A DNA stretch of 64,000 nucleotides, taken from Tetrapyrgos nigripes. Taxonomy: Eukaryota > Basidiomycota > Agaricomycetes > Agaricales > Campanellaceae. Made by a program: the position numbers and the translations under genes. This document shows, piece after piece, positions 21,672-33,400 of the stretch (the first letter of the stretch is position 1; each line of letters starts with the position of its first letter). The stretch is taken from contig JAACJM010000066.1 of the NCBI GenBank assembly GCA_013368315.1, forward strand, positions 310,001 to 374,000, given 5' to 3'. Under the pieces are notes generated by a model, which was not told where the DNA came from, ran no database searches, and saw only the letters and a program-made list of their open reading frames with translations.

Positions 21672-23570
21672 TATACCTGGCCTTCACTGGAGTGAAATGA
21701 CACGGCGGGAGGCATCCAGGAGTGGTACGTCGATGGGTATTTTCCGATCCAGGTCCCAGAAGCCCGAAGATGGTCGGAAATGAAGGTTCCCTTCCGTACC
21801 TTCCTAAATCGTTTGGATTTGCCGGCGATTGACCCGCCCTCCCCATTTGACTCTGAGTTGCCGTCTTTACCATGAAATACATATTTTTTGATTTTGTGTC
21901 ATGGCGTGATTTCCTTTTCTGACGATGGTGGAGGCCGTGAGCAGGAGGAGGAGGAGGAGGAGGAGGAGGAGTGGTTTAGGCTGGGATCAAGAACTGATAC
22001 GCCGCCGCAAGGAGAAGCCTCGTGCTGCCTAGTGTCCTTGTCTTCTTTCAAAGGACAGCGCTTGGATTGGACGTGAAGCTGCTGTCCGTCCTTTGTCTTC
22101 ACCTTGATGTCTTTCTTTCATTTTTCTGTTTCATTTTCCTTCTTGTTTTGTTTTTTTCCGTCGCGTCATTCCGACCAACCGACTGGCCAGGGTTCACGCC
22201 AATCCTACGCTCCCAACGCTGCCAGCAGTGCCTCTGCACTCTCTTCTTTAAACCACTATACCTACATATCCCCATCCCCTAACTCTGCTCACCCGAATCC
22301 GTACCCGACATTCCTAGCATTATTATAATATTATTAATTAATATCCGGCGGAAGAACCTGCGCCGCCGGTCAAACCGTATGCTTCTACTTCTTGGACTTC
22401 TAGGCCCTGGATCGGATAATACCCATCGACACTGTACTCGGCATCCAGGAGCTAATGGTGACGGAGAAGACGCGATAACGCGACAGCGGCTGTGCCTTCC
22501 ATTTTTGGATTAATGACTAATAGCTTCCCAACGTCTAAAAGAGACGCGGCTACTACAGGACTAGGTCATCCTGAATCATTCGTTATAACGTTTTGGCATG
22601 CATATACCTGGTATGGACAGCCACTCCGAATCAGCCACAGACATAGCTTTACTTGGAACGATCCGGAGACTTTCTTTGCTGTTGTCAGCTTTCCAACAGT
22701 CCTGTCAATCAAAATGTTAATCATGACGTGCTCCTGCCCTGCTCCTAAAATGACACGCCACCAAGAACGTTCCAAGAGTCACTGCTACGGCTAACCCTCC
22801 ATCCAAGTTATGTCCTAGCTCGTCCGTACTATGAGTGTCAATATCTTGCTCATTATTGAATCATCTCTTATTCATTGCAGTGAATTTCTTCATTTGGGAT
22901 GGCTTGCCAAATGTTAACATACGTCCTTAAGGCCGTAAATCCGGTCATCAACATCAATAGGCAGAGGCTATACTGTACCATCGCTCGGCCGTGGGTTCCT
23001 GTAATTGAGTACTCAAGACGTCGGGATCCCACGAGGCCCCAGGGGAACATGAATGCATATTCTAAGTGACGCAGACGTCTGTCGGAACAGAGATGATTGG
23101 CGGACATACGGAAGAACGAAAGCTGCATCCGTGCCTAGTAGTTCAGAGCGCCTATGTCACGGAGAGGGGCGCTCCATGTTTCACGTATTGATACTGAAGC
23201 TAGGAGGAATGGACACCGATGACGGAGCAGCAATTCGTCTTACAGCCAAAAGAAGTTCTTGATGAATTTTCGACTTTGTTCTGCACAAGATTGAGTACTA
23301 TACTAGACGTAGATGTAGTATGAGATGGATGTAGGCATGTATGTAGTACTTTAGCAGTATATGTAGTAATAAGTAGATTATACGAATAGCAAGGATACAA
23401 GTCGAGATAAATAATCATATATACATTGACACTGTAGAGCAGGAGCGAGCCAGGACTCGAAAGGAAGATGTGTAAGAAAAGAATAAGTTAGAAGATCACG
23501 GACCACAAGATAGAATTCTCAAGAAACTCCTCCGATCCTCCATTCCTCCATTCCTCCTAGTGCAATTTGG
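21672..23570. other. Gene-poor stretch with a short inverted pair and a microsatellite
   Basis: About 1.9 kb with no convincing gene. An AGG microsatellite lies at 21943-21970. A roughly 45-bp segment at 21735-21785 (GTCGATGGGTATT..CCGATCCAGG) recurs inverted at about 22393-22445. On the minus strand the latter reads as a short coding tail, VDGYYPIQGLEVQEVEAYG, ending in TAA at about 22340, possibly a gene remnant. Confidence 0.4.
21943..21970. repeat. AGG microsatellite
   Basis: About nine uninterrupted AGG units in non-coding DNA. Confidence 0.9.
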
Positions 23571-26348
23571 TCAGTCTGTCTTCACTCCGTTCGAATCCTT
23601 CGAGCCCTTCTTGACATAATACGCGTCCGCAGGCCTCCTGGCCGCCTGTCCTTTCCTATCACGGTAGAATAAGACGTCGCCTAGAAATCAAAACCAAAAC
23701 AAAGGCAATGAGTATCAATCGTGTTACACATTAGCAACTGTAGTAAAGCTTCACGTACCTTCATCCTCAACAAACTGACACTGATTATAATTATCCCACA
23801 AAGCCTTGAACACGGGTTTATCGTCCCACTTGTAGTGTTCTCCAATGAATGTGCTGAGGTGAGCAGTAGCGGCTTCGCCGTTGTACCAGGGCATTTTGGG
23901 GAAGAACTATAGCAGATTTAAAAACAGAACATTCGCGGTCAGAGCGTAGAGCACTTACATGATGAACCACATGGAAATGAGCCACATCATGCAAAAAAAA
24001 TCGTCCCATCCAACCTAAGAACGGACGATCGACTGTAGCTGCCGCTCCGCGTTGGTAATTCCATTCGGCTTGACGGTAGTGTGGAGGGTGGGGTCGGTGT
24101 GGTGGAGGTAGGTTATCATTATGACTGCGAAGAGGGAGTGGAAGAAGGAAGTTAGCAACAGTGAGAGAGCAGAAGGGTAGAAGGATGGGAAAGGGGCCAA
24201 TCAAGAGTAGAAACACAGAACCCATGGTCGGCGTGCGCACTGACGCGACGCGACGCTTCGCAAGTTCGCGTCGATTTACGTCCACGGATCGCCCTCAACA
24301 CGGACACAACGGAGCGACTAGAAGAATCGCCGGCGTTCGGTAAAATGTGGAAGTGGAAGCGCATAGCATCGAAGGGAAGGACGTAGTGTGGATGCTTCGA
24401 GGTCTAGAGTCTAGGGCCTGAGGACGTACAAAGGCGCCAAGACACCGCTTCCTCGTCTTGAAATCCAGTATTCGACATTCATCTCCATCAAACGCTCGAG
24501 AAAAGGAAAAGGAAAGCAAAGAGTCCAGAACAGAATACTCACACCAATGAGTAACACACAACCAAGGGATCCCGTAATACTTCACCACTTCTCCTGCTCC
24601 GTGCTGTTTTGATGCGGCCCAGACCAAATACCCATAGTCAGCATTCCGATGTTAGAGAGGATGACCAGGGGACGTTGGGAGGGGGTGAACAAGATTGAGG
24701 AGGCTGCGAAACAGGGAGGGGATAATTCAACACCAACGAGAAAATAGACAACTTGGAGAAGACTCACGATCAAAATGATTCGTCCACTTAGGGTAGTGAC
24801 GTTGACCAGAGACGTTGTAGACTGAGGCCAACGCGTCAGTAAGTATCGATATCTCTTTCCCTCGAAAGACCAACTTGAAGGCTACTCACACAGATACGTA
24901 GGGAAAGCCAACACTTGTTGTCTAATCAGCATGAACAACGTATAGATGGGCGTGTCTCCGAGGTATTCTTCGTAGTTGATACCTCCCTTTTCGTGGCTAT
25001 GATCGTGATGATGATGGTGTTCCTCTTCGTCGTCACTAGTATACACAGGAGGGTGTTCACCTTTGGAAGGTTCGTTTGGGATACCTAGGAAATTTGAATT
25101 AGCGTTGAAATGGACAGGGCGAAGGTAATATGGAGGCTGGTACTTACCCAGCTCCTTCCTCGTCCACGGAACATATACCTCATCTCGTTCCATCGACGCA
25201 TGGGCAGTGTGATGACGGTGATGAGAGATACGCCAAGAGAAGTAGGGAGTCCAAAGTGGGGTGTGGGTAACCTGTGGAAAAAGCAGAGGGGAGGAAAAGA
25301 GAGACAGGATGTCAGTGGTGAAGGACGAACGAGGTAGTAGAAATCGAGACACGTACGAATCCAACAACATCATTAACAAGTTTGTGCTGTGAGAAGGCTC
25401 CGTGACCGCACTACCAAATGTGTTAGTTATCCCAATTGCTCGGTGGGGGATTAATGGGGAGCGCAGGTTCAAAAAAGGCAGAGGAAAGGAAGAAATTGAA
25501 AGTGATGGTCAGGAAGCAGAGAGTTCATGCACCGACGCGTAACCACTTGGCGACGGCAATAAATTGAACGTCACCGCCGACCTTCGTCAGGGTCGGAACA
25601 TGGAAGATAGAAGATTCAAGAACGAAAGGCGAAGAAGAAAACCAAAAAAAGGAATTCTCGGAGAAGGCATGGAAGAGGAAGATCGTTCGTTTAAAGTTGG
25701 AACCCAGCAACTGATCGTCGCCTGGATCATTGGGAAATTCGGAATTTCGAAGTTGCAACGCAACGCCGCTCCAACTCTAGCTAGCTTTAGACACGACACG
25801 GGAGTGTCGAGTGGCGTAGCGGCGGGTTGATAGGGTATACCGTGAAGGTGCAGTGCAGGTGCGATGGCGACGGCGACGGCGACGGGAAAAACGAGAAAGG
25901 AATTTCGAGAGGGATGTACGAATAGGAAGAAAAGAAAGAAAAGAAAAATATTCACCTCATGTCCAATAACCCAGATACCGGTGAAGGTCAATCCTTGGAA
26001 CCACCAACTGCTCATAGTCAGTACTCATTCGCAAACGTAGAATACAGGCTTGGTAGACACTCACTAAACACACCAAAACGCCCATCTTATCACTTCTGCT
26101 CCCCAACCTCCAACCAGATCGACGATCTTCGTACTTTTGCAAACGGGATCGATGAATGTCGCCGCATGCCAGAACGTCGCAGCTAGCAGAAGATCTCTAG
26201 CGAGGTATGCAAATGCTTTGGTTGTCGAGCGTACGAATAGTTCAGAAGGGATAGCAGCGCGGATCTGAGCGAGAGAGTAGGGCATAGGGGTGTATTGAGG
26301 GAGGGAATCTTCGTTGTAGGTTTCGGTGTCCATTTTCTTAGAGGACAT
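23571..26348 (-). CDS. Delta-12-type fatty acid desaturase
   Basis: A membrane di-iron desaturase expected to insert a second double bond into oleoyl lipids at the ER. Exons on the minus strand start at ATG 26348 (MSSKKMDTETYNEDSLPQYT) and end at TGA 23571. The three histidine boxes are HECGH (split by a 545-nt intron, 25411-25955), HHRHH, and HVVHH near 23960. FFPKMPWYNGEAA and the KKGSKDSNGVKTD tail follow. An acidic and His-rich insert (EEEHHHHHDHSHEKGG) lies between boxes 2 and 3. Two one-base losses break the frame: one in a C run at 24631-24633 (between SNIGMLTM and YLVWAASKQHGAG), the other near 24083 (between HHTDPTL and HYRQAEWNYQRGAA). Adding one base at each site restores a full desaturase, so they may be sequence errors. 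Confidence 0.85.
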
Positions 26349-27895
26349 GGTATGGTAGAAGAAAGGGAAAGGGATGGAATGAAGAAGTAGGCGGCAGTGG
26401 ATGGTATTTATACGTACTCACTGTGGCACTGAGTTTTTTGTTTTGACTTTATGGTGTTAGTAGAACTGCAGTTATGGCATCTTGTCGGAAGACTTGTTTG
26501 GTAACAATTCCGGAAATAAGTTCTAATCAAAAGCACTTCCATCACCAGTCTGGAAGTTGGATCTACCTACCTCAAGTCGAAGATCTTGTGAGATTATCCG
26601 GAGGTGACAGTCTGAGTGACGGATTCCCGGGAGAGTATGATGTACATAATAGTTGCTCTCCCGGCGCTGCTACGGGGTACTCCGGCGTATCACTTTAGTC
26701 TTTTGATCCAGGTCCTGTGGTACCCCTCTTCAGATTGGCAGGCAGACGACACGCTGAGGACTGGTGCCAGTGGGGTACAGCCTAGCTCTCGCCTGTGGAA
26801 GTGTTATTCGCTGTGCTGCGACAAGAACGGCGCACACGTTTTAGGCACCAAATTTGAGCGCCCTCAGGCGGGTACACTATCATTGACAGTATTTCGAGTC
26901 GGAGAGATTGTATGGCTTTCTAGTCTATTTCTTGTCCGTACTAGGGCTCGCGACCCTTGGTAAGTTGTCCACCGGAGGATGTCATGCCTTGAGGTGAATT
27001 CGAAGCAGAATGGCGCTTACTGGGCTCTAGCAGATAACATTGGCACTTCATTGACTCCTTGTGAATCATTACTTGCTGAATGACAGTTGAGACGACAAGT
27101 CCTTAAATAAATGCCTGCCGAGCATAGCTCGATTGACTGACATACCGTATTTTTGATTTTTGTTCCTTCGTACTGTCGTACATGGAGTAGAACCGCTCTG
27201 ATTTGAACGTTGAGCAGCGAGCTGCTCGACTGAAACGACTCCGAGTCACCTCTGCGAGTATTTTGTTGATGAATAATGCTCGAAATACATTCATTCGAGT
27301 TCGTCAAAATCCTGAGCAGTTGGACGTACTTCCTGTTGATCTAGACGTTAATTGGCTGATTGGAAGTCTGGAACGTGATGTTGGACTGGATTTTACCTCC
27401 ACCGGTCCCCACGGTCGATCAATAGGTCGATCATTGCCTTTCTAGGTGGCAAACACCCGCGGGAATATTTCCTCGGCTACTTATCTGTCGACTGTGGTAT
27501 AGACTGGCATCGACTGAGTCTACCACTGTCTAGCGAATCAACGGTTGTTAGGCCATGCATAATACGGGAGCACCCGGTCTCGGTTGGACCAAGGTTTCGA
27601 AGAGGATGCTGCCGTCTGCGTACATGTCGCACCTAGTGAAACAAGGACTAGTAAGTACAGGCGTTGTGTTATTTCAATTTTCATCGCACTTGCTGGTTTT
27701 CAGGGACGATCACTGTCGGATGAATCGCCCACAAGCCGTTAATCCAAGGCTGCCCTATGTAGTAAGAGGCTCAGAGGCTGGTATGAGGAGCAAATGAGGA
27801 GTATTTTTACTGTGTTTAAATTTGTGGGTCACCGATTGGTTCGGCCGATTTTGCTGACAAGGTCCTCTGAATCCAACAAGCCCAAACAAGCGGGC
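26349..27895. other. Intergenic stretch between desaturase and J-protein genes
   Basis: About 1.5 kb holds the two divergent promoters. Short open frames on both strands have no domain pattern or splice structure. I could not pair any repeats. Confidence 0.4.
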
Positions 27896-28983
27896 ATGTT
27901 ACTCTCTGCATCGACCTCGACTCTTCGAGCGTTTTCTTCCTGCTGCTCGAGACCGTTCTCGACCTCTTCCAGATGGTTTGACCACTATAAAACCCTTGGA
28001 GTCAACTCTAGCGCCAGCAAAGCTCAAATCAAAGTAGGAAAGCGTCTTGTAGCTAGAACCGGACACCATTTACTCATATGTCATACACATGAAGTCCCAT
28101 TTTTACCAGGTATTACCGTGGTTTTATGGTCATTGCCAGGTCAATTTCAGAGTATTATAATAGCTTAGCAAGAAGCACCATCCGGATGTCTCAAAGGACC
28201 CCAAATCAAGGGAGATATTTGCGGAAGTGAGCGAGGCTTATTCGGTTTTGAGTGATGACAGGCAAAGGTGCGTGGCAACCACATTTGCGTACTTTTGGTC
28301 TCTAATGTCATTGTAGACGTGCATACGATAAGAAGCTACAGCAGCACCATTCTACATTGGGGCATATGCACCCCTCCGCTGCTTATGACGGTGAATGGGG
28401 TGCAAGTCGGCGACGACCTGGCGCAACATACGCTTGGCATAATCGCTCAAGAACCTCTTCACGACCTCATCATCCTCATACCGGCCATACGCATGCACAT
28501 CCCACTTCATCCAGCGGCTCAACATCCAGCTCGTCAACACGAGCACATCCTCACCCAAATCCACACATGCATTACGACGCCTCCGCTTTTCATTATGTAC
28601 AAGACAAGTCTGCTTTCCGAAGAAGAACTGAAGCATTCCACCGAGAACGGGAGAGTGTAGCAAGCGTTTCAGGGACGATTAGAGCGCTGCAACTTATGTT
28701 TGCGATCATGTTTTTGGTGATGTTGTTTGCTCCACCTGGGTCATCGGGGTCAGGCTCAGGATATACCGATGCCAAGTATGTGCTGTGGCTTGTCTTGTTC
28801 AACATAACTAGTTAATTTTGCGTCTACTCACCTAGGATACGCACTACACACGCCCGAACCGTTCCAGAGACCGCCACAGTCAAGCAGGACGAGTCAAACG
28901 CGGTGCCACAAGATGATGTCAATGTTGACGCAGAGACCGACGATCATGATAACCGACCATCGTCCGCTCAATATCCTCGTTAG
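27896..28983 (+). CDS. Mitochondrial J-domain (DnaJ-like) protein with a C-terminal membrane helix
   Basis: A co-chaperone of Hsp70 expected in mitochondria. The start [20 protein letters not shown] is a basic, Ser-rich presequence; an in-frame ATG at 27794 would extend it. The J domain follows at once: [17 protein letters not shown], then [13 protein letters not shown] with the essential HPD, then [15 protein letters not shown]. The five residues between QIK and LSK come from a 15-nt exon (28095-28109, Ser-His-Phe-Tyr-Gln) flanked by AG and GT. The linker is His/Ser-rich and a hydrophobic helix ([18 protein letters not shown]) precedes a last intron and an acidic tail. Membrane-anchored single-J proteins of this kind occur in fungal mitochondria. 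The exact orthologue is not identified. Confidence 0.82.
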
Positions 28984-29487
28984 ATCGGTGGAGACTAGAT
29001 ATGTGGCATCCTTACCTCTTTAGAAAGACTACATACACAGGTCATTACTAGAAAGTCCGTGAAAAGTCTCTGAAGGCATGTTTATTGCTGAAAATACATC
29101 CCTTTCGCAGTCTAGCTATCGTGAACGACGTAGTTGCAGGTGCTAGGATAATGCCTAGTCAATGTCGTAGTTCTGCATGCTGTATCTACACAAAGTTCTG
29201 AACCACGCACCATATGCGACTCGGCGTCAGATGATGATGAACCTCAGCGTTTGAGCACTTGTAACCCACGTCTCACTCCGGCCTGTCGTTTATGCTTCCC
29301 CTTTGCTTCCTTTTGCACACACGTTTGTGCTAACATTAGTTTAGTTTCTTTTCGAGGACCAGGAACAACGAAGCCTTCGAGCTGTCATGATCATCAGACC
29401 ATATGCTGAAGGCTTAAAATCTCCTCCCCGTGAAGTACAGCGCGTTGCCGTCCTCCCACATCTTCAATCTCAACATCAAGAGTCAAG
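28984..29487. other. Intergenic stretch, promoter of the phospholipase C gene
   Basis: About 500 bp with no coding pattern. It contains the J-protein 3' end and the upstream region of the next gene. No conserved site stands out. Confidence 0.4.
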
Positions 29488-32400
29488 ATGCCTGGTATCA
29501 GCTCCGTCCTTGGGGCTATCGCAGTGATCATAGCACATTCGGTTTATCCTTCATATGCTGCCAGCCTTGCTGACGTCGAACATATCGTCCTATTTATGCA
29601 AGAGAATCGGGCTTTTGATCATTATTTTGTGGGTAAACCTCTGACAAATGGTTTGAGCGTTCGTATCTCCTCAGCCTCATTCTTTCGTTTTAATTTCAGG
29701 GAACTTTGGCGGGTGTAAGAGGGTTTAAAGATCCTAAGTGCGTTATCTACTCAAACTTACAACTGCCTGATCACACTCTTGTTTCAGCGTTCAAATCAAC
29801 CCTGATGGACGCTCAACCTTCTTCCAAACTGTTAACTCGCATCTCTCCAATGTCACAGATCACCTTCTTCCTTTCTATCTAAACGACGCCGGAGGAGAGT
29901 TCGTCAACGGCACACAGTGCATGGTAGCAGGATCTAATTCTTGGGGAGCGAATCAAGCTGCTTTGGCTTCTGGTCAGAACGTACGTCCTTCATGATAATA
30001 AATGGTTAAGCTGTTAGGGTCTTCTCAACTCAAAGGCAACATTGTAGAACATGTGGGCAATCGGAAACTCGCCATACGCAGTTGGGTATTTTAAGCGCCA
30101 GGATTTACCAGTTCATTTTGCTGCTGCAGATGCTTGGACTGTTGGGGATATGTATCAAGAGGTTTGATACCAAATTACTCTGCGACCGCTGTCTCAGTTC
30201 GCTCATCGTCTCGTTATATCTGTAATTTGTACAGGGTGTCATTGCAGTAAGTTCAGTTCTCTTTGATTAGCAGTGTCCTCATCATTATCAGTCTACCGAC
30301 CCGAACCGCGATATCTGGCAATCCGGGAGCATCAAGTGTGTTTGACTTGAGGCTTAGCGCCTATCCTTCACTTACTTCAAGACATATCTGATTGTTCGCT
30401 CGATAATCGTGCAGCATTCCTGGCGGGAACGTCAATAGTTCAATGGGACCCATTCTCGACAATAATGAAAGCCCTGGATGCTCGTCCCTCACCTTCACTG
30501 CAGAGAATGGTACAACGTTGAGAACCCCAAAGGTTTATAGTTGGTAGGTCGCAACTAGTCGCATTATATCTGCAATGGGAATGTCTGAAAAGAAGTATCC
30601 CAGCTATCCGTACGATTGGAAGACGGTGAGTATATTCTGATTGAACAGGACGCATTTAGATGTCGACGTCGCTCTGAGCGGGAACTGACAGGTACCGGAA
30701 TATCTTCAAGATGCTGGGATCAGCTGGAAGGAATATCAAGCAGTTCAGAAGTGAGTGATGTATTAATCCTACTCGTACGGAGCTTTTTTGATCCATTGGC
30801 ATAGTTTCGGAGATAACCCTCTCCCAGATTTTGTGGTTTACCAGGTTTGTTGGGGAGCTTGGATAGCCTCGGGGGGTGCGAAACTAACGCAATAAGCATT
30901 GTGTAGGATCTCGCGGCCACGAACGAGTCGGATCCTTTGGTTCAAAGAGGTATGTCTTCCCATTCTATCTTAGTGAACGTTCAATACACAGCTCCTCTCT
31001 GCATTCTTACCCTCCTAAGGCTTGGCGATGTCAGGTAGTGGTAACTGGCAAGGTGGACTGGACGATTTTAAACGGGATGCTGCTGCGTGTGTACCAAGTC
31101 AGCTTGCATGGGATTGGGTCCTGCTAATGATCGGTCTTATCCTTTCATTTCCAGTGGTACGCTGCCTGCAGTCTCGTACTACATAGGTGAGCTTACACGA
31201 TCTTGTTCAACGGTGAAGGATCAATCAGATTTGCACTGGATCAGGCCCGGAAGAACTCTCCGAACATCAACCTAACCTTCCACGCGATGGCGGTTGGCTT
31301 TGGAAAGAAATGATTGACGCGGTGGTCTCCTGTACGTGGTGGCCGTGTTCTTAAAAGCCCTTATCTGCTAATATATCTCGGTTGACCTAGCTCCCAAATA
31401 CGACAAGACGGTTCTGATCATTTCATTTGACGAGACTGGAGGGTGGGGTGACCAGTGAGTAGCAGGACATTTCTGAAACTCGTGAATTAATGATATCTCT
31501 CCAAGTGTGGTTCCTTTCCATTCGTACGCAGATCCTTCAGCTGCATCAACGAAAAACTTTCTGACTCGTTTGCAGCCCTGAGAATACTCCCGGAGAATGG
31601 ATCATTGCAAGTTTTCTTCCCAGTTTCTTCTCTCTTGCTTCACATTCTTATGATGTTTTATCAAAGAATCCTTTCACTAGCAACAATACATTTGCGGGTC
31701 CGGGTTTCCGTCTTCCCTTTGTAGTGATCTCACCATGGACACGAGGAGGAAACGTCTTCACCGAGCCTGCGGATCATATATCGCAAATCTTGTTTCTAGA
31801 ACAGTGGGCTGCTGCTCGGGTACGTATTCACTACCGCTCATCTCTCTGGGGTCAATGTTTACTTGAAAATATCAGGGAACTCCCTTCATTAGCGCTGAAG
31901 TCAATGATTGGCGCAGAGAACATATGTCAAACTTGACGGGTATGTTTGACTGGGATCATGTGAGATCGTCTCGTCCTTGTCAATGCTATCAGCGAGATTC
32001 AACTGGTCTTCCTAGCCTGATACAGGATCCGTCGAACTACCCTTCACTCAGATGCCTCACTCAGATGCGATCACTTCTCTTCTTGACGGGCCCACCAACT
32101 GCGAGCGACTATTCGAAGGTAGCATTCAGCCTCCTATTCCATATGGCAAGCAGACAGAAGAAGGATCTCTCATTACCGAGCAAGGATTCAAAACCGTCCG
32201 AGGTATTTACCGTTTCTGTCTGACAGGCTTCTAAACATTGATCACGACTCATTCACCGTCAGGTTACCTCACTGAAGGTCGTTACCTCGTCATAGAATCA
32301 GGAAATTCGGCTCTCTCTGTTGGCACTGATAACACGACGCTAGTCACAACGAACGCCTCTGAGGATAAATTCAACAAACCATCCCAACGATTTGTCGTCC

Positions 32401-32678
32401 ATGCAACTGATCCTTCCGATGCGTCTGCAAACACTTTCAGAATTTCAGCGGGGCCAGACTTTGACGGTGACTCGACCATGTACATCCGAGTCAGTCCGCA
32501 ACTCGGGTTTGGCCCAGTGGACGAGGGGGCGGTGTTTGGTATAACTTTCCTCGGCGGCAGCGCTGGGTATCTGTTCCAAGAACAAGGAAGTGGAAAATTC
32601 TTGTCTCTTGAAGGTGGTGCAGTATCTTTGTTGGACGAAGCCGGCGAAGGACTAAAGCTGTTCTCAGTAACTTTCTGA
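29488..32678 (+). CDS. Secreted phosphoesterase / phospholipase C family protein
   Basis: A member of the phosphoesterase superfamily that includes bacterial non-haemolytic phospholipase C and fungal acid phosphatases; it cleaves phosphodiester or phosphomonoester bonds, substrate unknown. The start MPGISSVLGAIAVIIAHSVYPSYA is a signal peptide. DVEHIVLFMQENRAFDHYFG is the family signature with the metal-binding Glu-Asn. Later motifs are NSPYAVGYF, FAAADAWTVGDMY, ISWKEYQ, LPAVSYYIG, SFDETGGWGDHVVPFHS and GFRLPFVVISPWTRGG. About 19 short introns can be removed to give a continuous frame ending TGA at 32676. The C-terminus is a beta-rich module. It converges on carboxylesterase copy 2, and its 3' end alone is copied at 13430-13690. 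Confidence 0.87.
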
Positions 32679-32742
32679 GGGACGTAGGACAGAACGGAAA
32701 ATGTAGACCCATTGAGTTAAAAAATTATAGCGCTGCTACGGT

Positions 32743-33027
32743 AATTACGAGGCCTCTTAAAGGCCGAGTTAACTTATGTCGACCTCGAAAATTTTACCAC
32801 GACCTCAAACTCCCACCCCTTTTCGTTGCCACAGCCGGTCTCTGCCCTTCCCGACAACCGGAATGTCCAGACTCGGTCTGGACCAGATCCAAGGACCGTT
32901 GACGTCAATAACCACGACGTCATGCTAGCGTGCCAAATCGGTCTGCCCTTCTTCCCTCTCGCTTTCCACCGATTCTCCCTCCCTTCTGCATAACCTGAGT
33001 TGGACTACGTGAAAGGGCCTCGTAATT
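32743..33027. mobile_element. Insertion of about 285 bp with 12-bp inverted termini
   Basis: The sequence AATTACGAGGCC at 32743-32754 is mirrored at 33016-33027. The equivalent spacer in the left arm (about 13400-13430) lacks this segment, so it was inserted after the duplication. Next to it (33028-33110) a further palindromic region pairs GCCACGCGAAGCGATGGCC with a copy about 50 bp on. Exact ends and superfamily are unclear. Confidence 0.5.
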
Positions 33028-33400
33028 TGCCACGCGAAGCGATGGCCCTTTGCCCCAGTTACTTGATGATCATACGAGGGGCCGTCGCTGCGTGTGGCTG
33101 CTGGCACTATACCGTGGCCTAAAAAGGGAAACGGCATATCAACTTGGTGATGGCAGCGATTGCCAGCCAATCAGAAGGACCGGCCATAGCATAGCCACCT
33201 CAGCGAGCCCCAAAGCAAGTCCTCAAGTCCTTTGTGCTACATCCATCGTTGCGGAACTTATTCAAAACCTCGAGATGAAGCCTATTGGACACGAAAGTCT
33301 TTCAACTTAGAACATCGATCGTAGATTCGTATTGATTCGTTTATCATACATCACAAAACCGTAACTAGTAATACAGTGATTCATCTCATAGTCCGCTATG

